Below are positions 6,461 to 15,059 of a stretch of DNA of 64,000 bases, one piece after another. This stretch comes from Chryseolinea lacunae. GTDB lineage: Bacteria; Bacteroidota; Bacteroidia; Cytophagales; Cyclobacteriaceae. The stretch lies in assembly GCF_016735595.1 (NCBI RefSeq), contig NZ_JAERRB010000007.1, forward strand, positions 1 through 64,000, in the 5' to 3' direction. A program made the position numbers and the translations under genes. Below the pieces are notes generated by a model that had not been told where the DNA came from, searched no databases, and saw only the letters and a list, made by a program, of their open reading frames with translations. How positions within the stretch are numbered: position 1 is the first letter of the stretch; every line of letters begins with the position of its first letter.

Positions 6461-9202
6461 TTATTTAGGCACGAGCGACGACAGAATTTCGGTACACTCC
6501 TTTTGCGTTATGGCGTTTTTCAGGCGTCGGTTCATGCGCGTGAGGTTGTAGTCGGAGATGACCCAGTTTATGGGGTAGATGGTGTCTTGTTTTATGTAGA
6601 GATTTATGTTCAGGTCCGGGGTCTTTGGATCGAGCTTTTTCAAGAAGCTGGAGAGGCGTTGATTGTTCACGTCTGTTTGGGAAGAGTAGGTTCCAAGCAC
6701 CGTGAGCAAAGGGGCGGCCGCATCGTTGATGACGGGATGGATGCCCGAACTTCCAGACGACTCCAGCGCCGAGTTGCTGAGGTGAATCAGTTTGAAGCTT
6801 AGTCGGCTATAGAGCATTGAATCGTTTTTGTCGAGTCCGCCACCGCGATAAAGGCTGTCAAGCTGCTGCAGCATTTCGTGGACAACGCCTGCGCCGGTGT
6901 TGTCGAAGTAGCCACCATCCACAAAATAGTTTTCGTCGATGCTTCCCGCGGGCGATATATAGGGGAATCGTGCGCCGAGCACCACGGCCGTGCTAAAGAG
7001 CAGGTCGTGTGTTTTTCCAACGCTATCCAGCACATCGACGCGATGGCTAAATCCCTTTAACTTTATGCTGCTCACCACGGCAGGTGCTCCCTGTTGCACG
7101 TGGGTGGTGTTGATAAAGAGCATGGGCAATTGGCCGGTGGTGTCGATCACGCGTGTGAAAGGTTTTTCAAACGTGCTGTCCAGGCTCTTCTGGCTGAAGT
7201 ATTCCATCACTTCTTCCAGCGCCTGTGCACGGTCGCCAATGCCAAGCCACCGCAGGGGCACAATGTGCTGAATAATATCCGACCCCAGCAGGTGCGTGAT
7301 TACTGGCGAAAGAAAATCCTCCTTTAAAAAAGTACGGCTTTTTTCGAGGTAGGTTTGACCTTTGGGATTGGTTTTTAGCATGGAGTAAAACGTGGCCGTG
7401 CCCACACTACCTCCGGAAGCGCCTGACAACGCCAACACATGCCGGTCGAACGTGTGGCCGGAAACATTTTTCATCGAGCGGTCCTGTAGCGCCGAAAGCA
7501 CCGACGACACCCAATAGCCTGACCGTGATGCGCCACCGTCGGCAATGACAACATAGACAGAAAAGGTATCGTCTTTTGCCAGCACCGTCGAATCCAGGAG
7601 TGTCTTCCGGGCCGCCAGCCACAAGTGAAAATAAGTTTTCAAGTCAGGTCGCTCCACATGATGCTCCTTATTTTCAACGAGGTCGTGAAGTCTTACCTCA
7701 TAGGGATTGTAAAGGTTGCCAACAATCAATGCCACCACCAGGAGAAGAACAAAGAAGTTCACTCGCTTGTAGATCGTGAGCATGGAGATAACGTTCAAAA
7801 GGCCAACCAAAATGCCAAAGGCCAACAGCGCAACGGCAAGCGGCCCCATGCGGTTGTCAAGCCAAAAACTAAAGAAGCCCGTCACGTACACAACAATGCC
7901 AACAAGGGCAAAGAGGTTAAACCATTTAAAGAATGTACGTTCTTCGGCGGGCAGTCGCACGGGAGTACGAAACGATTTTGATGCCACAGTGATCTCCACA
8001 AACGAGGTGCTGCCGGCATTGGAATTTAGTTTGGCACGCCGGCGAATGAAAAGCCAAAGCAATGCCAGCTCGAATATGAAAAGCAGCAGGGCAATGAGCG
8101 GAAGCCAGCGCTGATGTCTGCTGTTGTCGCATCTCAACCAAAAAGCAGCCACGGCATAGACCAGAACGACCAGCACGGTGATGGTGCCGTGCAACACTCG
8201 CCGCTCATTATTGAACAAATTATGCCAAACAAAGTAGAATAGATTTTGGATGATAACAAAAATCCAAAGTTGACACTGGTCAAGCTTACCAATGGTAGGC
8301 AACGCCAGAATCGCCGCCTGAATGCTTACCAATGCATTGAACGCGATGATGCGCGGAATGTGCATGTGCAGACTTTCGGCGATGCGATTGGGTTCGTTCA
8401 GGTTTTCAAATTTCTGATAGCCCACCACGCGTGAGCTATACCACGAAATGATCGTCCACGCGATCACTGAAAACATGGTCCATAAAAACGGTCCCCACCA
8501 TTCGGCAATCTGAATCACCACATCCTGTCCGGGCGACACGCGGATGAAAAGAAAGTAGCTGACCAGCACAAAAAATATTCCCGTCACATAGGTGCGCAAG
8601 GCTTTCAAAAGCTCACGAAGGGCGTCCCATTGGAACCGAATAAAGAGAACAAGGTGAATGGCGACAAGCCCCAATGACACGTACTTGATCAGGGCAGGCA
8701 GGGCAAAGAAAACAGGATTAACATTTTCGGTGAGGATGAAACGGGTGGTGAATACATTTTCGATCGCGTCGCACCCGGCGGCCACCATGCAAAGTGTAAT
8801 GAAGAATTTTGTAGCCGTGGTGAGATAAAACTCGGGTTGATGTGGACTCTCAGTGCTGGCATCAGCGCTTCTGCCTGCACTGTTTTGAAGGGGTGCTGGT
8901 TTAGGCACTCTGTTCCGTGCCAGAACACAGCACATGAGCAGAAGCGTGTAGGCAACAATAAATAAATAGTCGATGCTGATGGAGTGCAACGCGATGGCGA
9001 TCACGTCTTTTTCCTTCCACGACTGCACAATGGCATGTGCCTTCTCAGCATTCCACGTCCATTGCAGCGACACAATTTTAAGCGGTGCGTCCGTGGTCAC
9101 CAACTTGTCATTATAAGACGTGATCCAACAAAGCACCACCAGAAAAAACACAAGCGCACCGGAAAGAATCAGGAATTTATTCCTTTCAAAGAATTTTAAC
9201 AT
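6461..9202 (-). CDS. Large membrane-anchored patatin-like phospholipase
   Basis: The 913-residue protein has an N-terminal half with roughly ten or more hydrophobic segments (first at residues 10-28) and a C-terminal patatin domain from about residue 555. The domain contains an ADGGASRSGYW oxyanion-loop region, the nucleophile elbow LSGASGGS (Ser near residue 596) and the dyad aspartate in FVDGGYFDN (near residue 761). It should hydrolyse acyl esters of lipids at the membrane. The patatin glycine-rich loop is altered (DGGASR rather than the usual GGGxRG), so activity should be tested. Its start lies just downstream of a compact promoter/hairpin (9235-9284). Such multi-TM patatins occur in Bacteroidota; the role of the membrane half is unknown. 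Confidence 0.82.
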   Translation of the reverse strand: MLKFFERNKFLILSGALVFFLVVLCWITSYNDKLVTTDAPLKIVSLQWTWNAEKAHAIVQSWKEKDVIAIALHSISIDYLFIVAYTLLLMCCVLARNRVPKPAPLQNSAGRSADASTESPHQPEFYLTTATKFFITLCMVAAGCDAIENVFTTRFILTENVNPVFFALPALIKYVSLGLVAIHLVLFIRFQWDALRELLKALRTYVTGIFFVLVSYFLFIRVSPGQDVVIQIAEWWGPFLWTMFSVIAWTIISWYSSRVVGYQKFENLNEPNRIAESLHMHIPRIIAFNALVSIQAAILALPTIGKLDQCQLWIFVIIQNLFYFVWHNLFNNERRVLHGTITVLVVLVYAVAAFWLRCDNSRHQRWLPLIALLLFIFELALLWLFIRRRAKLNSNAGSTSFVEITVASKSFRTPVRLPAEERTFFKWFNLFALVGIVVYVTGFFSFWLDNRMGPLAVALLAFGILVGLLNVISMLTIYKRVNFFVLLLVVALIVGNLYNPYEVRLHDLVENKEHHVERPDLKTYFHLWLAARKTLLDSTVLAKDDTFSVYVVIADGGASRSGYWVSSVLSALQDRSMKNVSGHTFDRHVLALSGASGGSVGTATFYSMLKTNPKGQTYLEKSRTFLKEDFLSPVITHLLGSDIIQHIVPLRWLGIGDRAQALEEVMEYFSQKSLDSTFEKPFTRVIDTTGQLPMLFINTTHVQQGAPAVVSSIKLKGFSHRVDVLDSVGKTHDLLFSTAVVLGARFPYISPAGSIDENYFVDGGYFDNTGAGVVHEMLQQLDSLYRGGGLDKNDSMLYSRLSFKLIHLSNSALESSGSSGIHPVINDAAAPLLTVLGTYSSQTDVNNQRLSSFLKKLDPKTPDLNINLYIKQDTIYPINWVISDYNLTRMNRRLKNAITQKECTEILSSLVPK

Positions 9203-9234
9203 AACAGAGAGTCTTTAGAGAGGTGAATAAAAAA

Positions 9235-9273
9235 AGCCCATCAACCTTCTTGCGAAAAGAAGATCGATGGGCT
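9235..9273 (-). terminator. Strong hairpin with T-run in the patatin leader (minus strand)
   Basis: AGCCCATC (9235-9242) pairs with GATGGGCT (9266-9273), and inside it CTTCTT (9246-9251) pairs with AAGAAG (9257-9262) around a GCGAA loop. Read on the minus strand the hairpin is followed directly by a run of seven T. It looks like an intrinsic terminator, yet no minus-strand gene precedes it; the patatin start codon is 32 bases further on. It may attenuate or protect the patatin mRNA. Confidence 0.6.
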
Positions 9274-9276
9274 CAA

Positions 9277-9284
9277 CAAACGTA
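9277..9284 (-). promoter_or_regulatory. TAnnTTTG promoter element for the patatin gene
   Basis: On the minus strand the sequence TACGTTTG matches the Bacteroidetes -7 consensus TAnnTTTG exactly. Transcription would begin about 5-8 bases further on, so the transcript would start with the terminator-like hairpin at 9235-9273. No good -33 element is obvious. Confidence 0.5.
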
Positions 9285-9421
9285 ATGTAGAAAGACGTTT
9301 TTGTTTTTGCAATCGCCCGCCAGATTACTTTATGTACTTTATTTTGTGATGCTAACGTGAGGCACCGTTTGCAGATGTTTTTATCCCTGTTTTCAGCATA
9401 GGAATTTCCAGCGCCCCTCTC

Positions 9422-9429
9422 TATATTTG
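9422..9429 (+). promoter_or_regulatory. TAnnTTTG promoter element for the encapsulin operon
   Basis: TATATTTG is an exact match to the Bacteroidetes -7 consensus and lies 41 bases upstream of the encapsulin ATG, giving a leader of about 35 bases. No CysB-like or other sulfur-regulator site can be named. Confidence 0.55.
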
Positions 9430-9470
9430 ATCATACCACCAACCATCTCTTACGTTAACAATTTTCATTC

Positions 9471-10388
9471 ATGTCTGATCAGAACAGAAAACAAACCGCT
9501 TTGGGCGATGTGGCCGCACGACAGCTGGCCATTGCCACACGCACCGTGCCGCAGATGCCAACCATCACGCCCCGGTGGCTTACGCATTTAATGAGTTGGA
9601 TTCCCGTCGAGTCCGGTATCTACAGAGTCAACAAAGTGAAGGACGCCAACAGTGTGGAAGTAGATTGCTCTTCACGCGACGAACGAACCCTGCCCCAAAC
9701 TTTTGTTGACTATATCGAAAATCCCCGCGAGTATATGCTCAGCGCCGTCAACACGGTGCTCGATGTGCACACCCGCGTGTCGGATTTGTATAGCAGACCC
9801 TACAACCAGATCAGCGAGCAATTGCGCCTCATCATCGAAACGGTGAAGGAGCGCCAGGAGAGCGAGCTCATCAACAACAAAGAATACGGCCTGCTGCACA
9901 GCATCGCTGCCTCGCAGCGCATCAAGACCCGCACCGGCGCGCCCACGCCCGACGACATGGACGAACTCATCACCAAGGTGTGGAAAGAACCAGGCTTCTT
10001 CCTGCTGCACCCGCTCACCGTGGCCGCCTTTGGTCGTGAGTGCACGCGCAGAGGTGTGCCACCGCCCACCGTGTCGCTGTTCGGTTCGCAGTTCATCACC
10101 TGGCGTGGCATCCCGCTGATCCCGTCAGACAAGGTGCCTATCGAAAACGGTAAATCAAAAATACTCTTGCTGCGCACGGGCGAAAGCCGTCAGGGCGTGG
10201 TGGGACTTTATCAACCCAATCTTCCCGGCGAACAAACCCCCGGGTTGTCGGTGCGCTTCATGGGCATCAACGACCGGGCTATCGCATCCTACCTGGTGTC
10301 GCTCTATTGCTCGCTGGCCGTGCTGGTCGACGACGCCATTGCCGTGTTAGACGATGTTGAAATCGGAAAGTATCATGAGTACAAATAG
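9471..10388 (+). CDS. Family 2A encapsulin shell protein (SrpI-type, HK97 fold)
   Basis: The 305-residue protein matches family 2A encapsulins: an extended N-terminal arm (first ~55 residues, through LTHLMSWIPVESGIYRVNKV) followed by an HK97-like body with segments such as NPREYMLSAVNTVLDVHTRVSDLYS, here cited by position 83-107, and the C-terminal ASYLVSLYCSLAVLVDDA helix. These proteins self-assemble into an icosahedral protein shell in the cytoplasm and package a cysteine desulfurase. The next gene encodes exactly that cargo and overlaps this one by 14 bases, which strongly supports the call. The start is the only early ATG, 41 bases after an exact TAnnTTTG promoter element. It was historically annotated as a major membrane protein in cyanobacteria; no cyclic-nucleotide-binding domain (family 2B feature) is present. 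Confidence 0.9.
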   Translation: MSDQNRKQTALGDVAARQLAIATRTVPQMPTITPRWLTHLMSWIPVESGIYRVNKVKDANSVEVDCSSRDERTLPQTFVDYIENPREYMLSAVNTVLDVHTRVSDLYSRPYNQISEQLRLIIETVKERQESELINNKEYGLLHSIAASQRIKTRTGAPTPDDMDELITKVWKEPGFFLLHPLTVAAFGRECTRRGVPPPTVSLFGSQFITWRGIPLIPSDKVPIENGKSKILLLRTGESRQGVVGLYQPNLPGEQTPGLSVRFMGINDRAIASYLVSLYCSLAVLVDDAIAVLDDVEIGKYHEYK

Positions 10389-12432
10389 TCACGAAGGTTT
10401 CGACGGAAATCTGCCCGACGTGGCGTTGCTGGAAAAACTGGCCAACCAGTTCTTTTCGACTTTGCCCGGCAGCAAGCCAGGTGGAGTGGAGTTGTCGCCT
10501 GCAGCCGCAGCGGAATCGCATGTCATACACGATCCCATATCGCAAGGATACGTGGCCGGTGCGCCTTCGCCGCAACCATTTCCCGGCGACGCGCTCATCC
10601 CCAGGTCTGTGGCGGGCAGCGGCACATCGCCCAACGCACAAGCCACACAGGGTAGCCACGCGTTCGACGTGAATCAACCGCCCACCAGTTTGCCCGACCC
10701 GCATTTTGCAGGCACGGGAAACATCCCGAAATCCGTTGCCGGAAGCGGTGTGTCGCCCAGCGCACCCGCCCAGAGCGGACGGGACTTCGATGTGAACCAG
10801 CCACCCACCAGTTTGCCCGACCCGCACTTTGCAGGCACAGGCAACGTTCCAAAGTCGGTGGCTGGCAGTGGCGTTTCTCCTTCGGTAGTGCAACCGGGCC
10901 AGACGGCAAACCTCACCCCGGCAACAGACTATGCAGCGTCGGCGCGACCGCATACCTTTTCCGGAACACAGGCACCCGTGTCGCCGTTCAGCACACCGGT
11001 GTTGCCCTTTGTGTCGGAAACATCGTTCGAAACGGAATTGCAGGATGTGCTGCGCTCGCTCACCACGTTTCATGGCGCACCACAACTTCCCCGCGATGCG
11101 GCGGCATTCAATCCTTCCTACTATTTTCTGGGAAAGGAAGCCGGTATACCTGGAGGAGGGCATTCAAAATCCTATCTCGACAGCAAGGCGGCCGCGGGCC
11201 TCAGTGCACCGCCGTTTGATGTGAACCTGGTGCGCCGCGATTTTCCTATTCTGCAAGAACGTGTAAACGGTCGGCCACTCATCTGGCTCGACAACGCCGC
11301 CACCACGCAAAAGCCGAAGCAGGTCATCGACCGCGTTTCGTATTTCTACGAACACGAGAACTCAAACATTCACCGCGCCGCCCACGAGCTGGCCGCCCGC
11401 GCCACCGACGCCTACGAAGGTGCACGCAAAAAAGTGCAGACGTTTCTCAATGCTTCGTCGCCAAACGAAATTGTGTTTGTGCGCGGCGCCACCGAGGCCA
11501 TCAACCTCGTGGCCAAAAGCTGGGGCGAACAATACCTGCAAGCGGGCGACGAAATTGTGGTAAGCCATCTGGAACATCACGCCAACATCGTGCCCTGGCA
11601 ACAGCTGGCCGCGAAGAAAGGATTGCGCCTGCGCGTCATCCCCGTTGACGACGATGGACAGGTGATCTTGTCGGAGTATGCCAAGCTGCTCGGTCCCAAA
11701 ACAAAGCTGGTGTCGTTCACACATGTATCCAATGCGTTGGGCACCGTAACCCCCGTGCAACAAATGGTGGCCATGGGCCAACAGGCTGGCGCGAAAGTGC
11801 TGGTAGACGGCGCTCAATCGGTGTCGCATTTGCGTGTGGATGTGACGGCCCTCAACGCCGACTGGTATGTGTTTTCGGGCCACAAGGTTTTTGGCCCCAC
11901 GGGCATCGGTGTGCTCTATGGCAAAGAAGACCTGCTGAACGAAACGCAACCGTGGCAAGGCGGCGGCAACATGATACAGGATGTGACCTTTGAGCACACC
12001 AAATATCACAACGCCCCTGCGCGCTTCGAAGCCGGCACCGGCAACATTGCCGACGCGGTGGGTCTGGGAGCCGCCATCGACTATGTGATGCGCCTCGGCA
12101 TGGACGCCATCAACCAATACGAACACTACCTGCTGCTCTACGCCACACGCCTCATGAAAGACGTGTCGGGCCTGCGCCTCATCGGCACGGCCCCCGACAA
12201 GGCCAGTGTGCTGTCGTTCACGCTCGAGGGTTATAAGACAGAAGAAGTAGGCGCTGCACTGAACAAGGAAGGTATCGCCGTGCGTTCAGGCCATCACTGT
12301 GCTCAACCCATTCTGCGTCGCTTTGGTGTGGAGAGTTCGGTGCGTCCTTCGCTGGCATTCTACAACACATGTTCGGAAATCGATACGATGGTCACGGTTT
12401 TGCACAAGCTTAGTGCGCAGCCGCGGCGTTAG
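10375..12432 (+). CDS. Encapsulin cargo: SufS-like cysteine desulfurase with disordered, repeat-containing N-terminus
   Basis: The 685-residue protein consists of a ~280-residue Pro/Ser/Gly-rich N-terminal extension and a complete class II (SufS/CsdA-type) PLP cysteine desulfurase domain (~281-685). The catalytic part shows LDNAATTQKP, SHLEHHANIVPW, the PLP lysine in SGHKVFGPTG (Lys504) and the persulfide cysteine in RSGHHCAQP (Cys642). It would release sulfur from cysteine as a persulfide. The N-terminus begins with LPDVALLEKLANQFFSTLPG, a segment I recognise from family 2A encapsulin cargo, and then has two and a half copies of a 41-42 residue repeat containing FDVNQPPTSLPDPH. Such N-termini direct packing into the shell. 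ATG 10375 was preferred over 10354 because it gives the MSTNSHEG start and a 14-bp overlap with the shell gene. No SufE, serine acetyltransferase or rhodanese gene is adjacent. Confidence 0.92.
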   Translation: MSTNSHEGFDGNLPDVALLEKLANQFFSTLPGSKPGGVELSPAAAAESHVIHDPISQGYVAGAPSPQPFPGDALIPRSVAGSGTSPNAQATQGSHAFDVNQPPTSLPDPHFAGTGNIPKSVAGSGVSPSAPAQSGRDFDVNQPPTSLPDPHFAGTGNVPKSVAGSGVSPSVVQPGQTANLTPATDYAASARPHTFSGTQAPVSPFSTPVLPFVSETSFETELQDVLRSLTTFHGAPQLPRDAAAFNPSYYFLGKEAGIPGGGHSKSYLDSKAAAGLSAPPFDVNLVRRDFPILQERVNGRPLIWLDNAATTQKPKQVIDRVSYFYEHENSNIHRAAHELAARATDAYEGARKKVQTFLNASSPNEIVFVRGATEAINLVAKSWGEQYLQAGDEIVVSHLEHHANIVPWQQLAAKKGLRLRVIPVDDDGQVILSEYAKLLGPKTKLVSFTHVSNALGTVTPVQQMVAMGQQAGAKVLVDGAQSVSHLRVDVTALNADWYVFSGHKVFGPTGIGVLYGKEDLLNETQPWQGGGNMIQDVTFEHTKYHNAPARFEAGTGNIADAVGLGAAIDYVMRLGMDAINQYEHYLLLYATRLMKDVSGLRLIGTAPDKASVLSFTLEGYKTEEVGAALNKEGIAVRSGHHCAQPILRRFGVESSVRPSLAFYNTCSEIDTMVTVLHKLSAQPRR
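10597..10884 (+). repeat. Tandem 126/123-bp coding repeat in the cargo-loading region
   Basis: The segment encoding (I/V)P(R/K)SVAGSG(T/V)SP recurs at residues 75, 117 and 158, and FDVNQPPTSLPDPH lies between the copies at 97 and 138. Periods are 42 and 41 residues (126 and 123 bp). The two full copies are nearly identical in protein but differ at many third codon positions, which suggests selection on the protein sequence rather than a very recent duplication. Confidence 0.85.
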
Positions 12433-12458
12433 TAAAGTGTTGAACTTGTAAAAATGAT

Positions 12459-12493
12459 TCGGCGCCGTATTTCGTACGGTGCCGATTTTTTTT
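12459..12493 (+). terminator. Intrinsic terminator of the encapsulin operon
   Basis: TCGGCGCCGTA (12459-12469) pairs with TACGGTGCCGA (12475-12485) with one G-U pair and is followed by eight T residues. It lies 27 bases after the cysteine desulfurase stop and closes the two-gene operon. Confidence 0.85.
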
Positions 12494-12553
12494 GTTTGAT
12501 AGTGTTGCAGCGTTACCGGGATTGATTTCGCTTTGTAGTGTTGGTGTGACGTC

Positions 12554-13012
12554 TTAATGAAGTTGTTCAACACGTCCGTCTTGCAAGGTCACCGTTCCGG
12601 TTTCCAACAAGGTCTTTAGTTTCTGAAGATTGTCCATCACCGCCGACTGCACTTTGTTCTTGGCAAGCCATCGCACAAACCACGAGGCTTCCAGGTCCCA
12701 GTCGTCAATAATTTTTGTGGACGACCCTTGTGCCACGAGGGTGAAGCGCATCAGCAGATAACGTTCCGGCGGCAATGTTTCGAGTGCAAGCAGCGTGGGA
12801 GAATCCATTGCCACGATTCTGAAATCCTGCGCGTCTGTTTTTCGCGATTGATGATAGACCGCTCCCACAGCAACGGGCCCTTCGGTGATCTTGTTCACCT
12901 TCATGACATAATAATTCCATTTTGAAAGGTTTTCAAAATCTGACAGGAACTTGAAGACGTCTTCGATCGATCGGTTGATGATGATCTCGTTTCGGAATTT
13001 CATGCCGGCCAT
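12554..13012 (-). CDS. SRPBCC (START/polyketide cyclase-like) family protein
   Basis: The 152-residue protein has the typical start of the SRPBCC helix-grip fold, with a first strand FRNEIIINRSIEDVFKFLSD followed by FENLSKWN, and a long C-terminal helix (LAKNKVQSAVMDNLQKLKTLL). Members form a deep hydrophobic pocket for a lipid-like ligand. It is a single-gene unit converging on the encapsulin operon; nothing links the two functionally. The ligand is unknown. Confidence 0.8.
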   Translation of the reverse strand: MAGMKFRNEIIINRSIEDVFKFLSDFENLSKWNYYVMKVNKITEGPVAVGAVYHQSRKTDAQDFRIVAMDSPTLLALETLPPERYLLMRFTLVAQGSSTKIIDDWDLEASWFVRWLAKNKVQSAVMDNLQKLKTLLETGTVTLQDGRVEQLH

Positions 13013-13092
13013 GACTTTTATCTTTTATGCGCCTGCAATGTTAGGAATCTAAGGTCAGGCGCACAATAAAAAAATAAAGCACGGAGCGAACG

Positions 13093-14358
13093 TCAGAGCG
13101 CCACCTGTTTTCCGCCCCGCGCCAAAGTCACATCCACCGGGGCTGCTTCATTCAGGGTTTGCAAGGGTGCTATGCTCAGGAAGTAGGCAACGTTTGTGTT
13201 TTCGGCAAAAGAAATTGTGGCTCCTTTGTCTGTATCGCGCACGGTTGCGTCCACTTTCTTGCCGTCGGCGGTGATCACTTCAATGGCGTATTGTTTTGTA
13301 TTGATGCTGAGTGTTATTTCCATTCGCTCTTCAAAACTATCCAGACCAAGTGGGCAGAAACAGCACTCGGGAATGCGAATGATTTTTGGTTTATAGACAT
13401 AGAATTTTTTCCGGAGCTGGCTCAGCATGCAGGCCAGGCTTCCCGGCGCTCGTTCGCACGCGGTGCAGGTGGGATGCAGAATGTTGGTGAGCGCACCGGA
13501 ACACACTGCGCAAAGTTCGAGGTTGAGGGCGCGCATCAGGCAGTCTTGTTGTGGACGGTAAATGCCGGTGGGAGAGTAGCCGCCGCCTGCCCACAAACCC
13601 ACCACACCGGCTGGCGTGTTCACCGTGGTGGGAAGTGGCGTAGCAGGTTGTATGAAATTTTTCCACTTGATGGCTGCGCGGTTGGTTTGCAGCGTGAGGT
13701 TCACGGCGTCGGGTTCCGGACCTGAGTAGGGCGGTTCTGCGCGGCCGTCGCAGAAGTAGCACGGATATTCATCAGCCAGGTGGCCCACAAAATGTCCCAG
13801 CTCATGCACCACCACTTCCTGCATGCTTGTGTTGAGCGACGTGTACACAATGTCACCGGCCGCGCCGCCATATTGTTCGTCGTTCACCAGCACATAGACG
13901 GCTTCATAGGCGGGTGCGAAGTTGGCGGCCTCCGTCACGCGTGGCGGTGTGGTGGAAAAGATGACGCGTTCGGGCTGGCTGATGTTGTCGCCAAAGGTGC
14001 AATTCAGCTCCGTGTTTTTGCTGACGCCCGTAACCGGGTGATCGACGCCAGACTGTGCAGAGATCACATTCACACGCCACACATTGAAGCCGCAGAGGTT
14101 TGTAGCATACGGTTCTTTATGACGCAGTGCATCCACCGCTGAAAGCACCGCGTTGTTGAAACGCGTCTGGTCGGTGGCCGACGATGTGAAGCCGTCGCCC
14201 ACAAACACAATGTCATATTTCAGGGTAGAGCTGCCGTTGTAAAGCACGGACGTGAAGCGGGTGCCGTCGCCGTTCACCTGCACGTTCACGGTGGCAAACG
14301 TGGTGAGGCAACAGCAGCAGGTCAGCAGCAAAAGGAAAAGTTTTCGTGGCGTTCTCAT
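13093..14358 (-). CDS. Secreted M64 (IgA-peptidase-like) metallopeptidase
   Basis: This 421-residue protein has an N-terminal signal peptide (hydrophobic core ~7-22, unusual for four consecutive cysteines CCCC in it) and an M64-type zinc peptidase domain. The motif HELGHFVGHLADEY at residues 185-198 supplies His185, Glu186 and His189 as zinc ligands and catalytic base; DYDIVFVGDGFT-like residues 48-58 are the typical start of the catalytic domain. Several cysteines (CYFC, CAVC, CTAC) suggest disulfides or metal sites. The last ~90 residues form a beta-rich domain of unknown role. It lies 32 bp downstream of a lipoprotein gene on the same strand, so the two are probably co-transcribed and exported together. 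Confidence 0.82.
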   Translation of the reverse strand: MRTPRKLFLLLLTCCCCLTTFATVNVQVNGDGTRFTSVLYNGSSTLKYDIVFVGDGFTSSATDQTRFNNAVLSAVDALRHKEPYATNLCGFNVWRVNVISAQSGVDHPVTGVSKNTELNCTFGDNISQPERVIFSTTPPRVTEAANFAPAYEAVYVLVNDEQYGGAAGDIVYTSLNTSMQEVVVHELGHFVGHLADEYPCYFCDGRAEPPYSGPEPDAVNLTLQTNRAAIKWKNFIQPATPLPTTVNTPAGVVGLWAGGGYSPTGIYRPQQDCLMRALNLELCAVCSGALTNILHPTCTACERAPGSLACMLSQLRKKFYVYKPKIIRIPECCFCPLGLDSFEERMEITLSINTKQYAIEVITADGKKVDATVRDTDKGATISFAENTNVAYFLSIAPLQTLNEAAPVDVTLARGGKQVAL

Positions 14359-14390
14359 GGTGGTTGTTATTTATTGAATGCACGTCTGAT

Positions 14391-15059
14391 CTATTTTATG
14401 GGAATGGTCACTTCGCCCAGCACTTTTGCATTGTCTTTGGCAGTGGCGTTGAGCGTGGTGAGCCGGGCTTTGCGAAGTCCCGCAAGCACGGGCACATTCA
14501 CCGAAAACTGTACGTCGCCTTTTTGCTCAATCATGTTAAAGCCCTTGCCGTCGGCCGAAGGCACTTCGAGGGCTGTGGGATGGTCGATGTATGAAACAGC
14601 CAACACTTCGCCGGCATCGTCGAGGAATTCCAGATAGAGTCGGTTGTGTGAATGACTCTTGTCGCGCATAAACGTTTCGCGACTGGGTTGCCGTTCCAGA
14701 AACGTGATGGTGCTTCCCTTCAGGTTGAACCATAGCCGTTCCGTGGCGGAGGGCTCGATTTGAAACGGCAGGCTGATTTCTTTTTTGTCGAGCGTCACCG
14801 TGACCTGGGTTTGCTGCGGTTTCAGTGCGGGCACCAGGAAGGCGAGGGCGGTGTCTGACGAGGCCACGATCATGGCATGCTCTGCGGCAATCTTTACCGA
14901 CGTCGCTTTCGAAACTTTGGCGTGTTGCACATCCACAGTCACCACATCGCCGGGGCTGCCACTGGGGGTGTCGAGGATTATGGTGGCATTTTTTTTGCAG
15001 GCTGACGTCAGCACCATGCTGACCAGAAACCATAGCGGAGGATGGGGGAGACGTTTCAT
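14391..15059 (-). CDS. Hypothetical lipoprotein, upstream partner of M64 peptidase
   Basis: The 222-residue protein has a lipoprotein signal (hydrophobic residues ~8-19, lipobox LTSAC with Cys21). The mature part is beta-rich and begins with TPSGSPGDVVTVDVQHAKV, reminiscent of IPT/TIG-like immunoglobulin folds, though this is only a visual impression. It probably sits in the periplasm or outer membrane. The gene precedes the M64 peptidase by 32 bp, which suggests a partner or inhibitor role, but no function can be assigned. Confidence 0.65.
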   Translation of the reverse strand: MKRLPHPPLWFLVSMVLTSACKKNATIILDTPSGSPGDVVTVDVQHAKVSKATSVKIAAEHAMIVASSDTALAFLVPALKPQQTQVTVTLDKKEISLPFQIEPSATERLWFNLKGSTITFLERQPSRETFMRDKSHSHNRLYLEFLDDAGEVLAVSYIDHPTALEVPSADGKGFNMIEQKGDVQFSVNVPVLAGLRKARLTTLNATAKDNAKVLGEVTIPIK

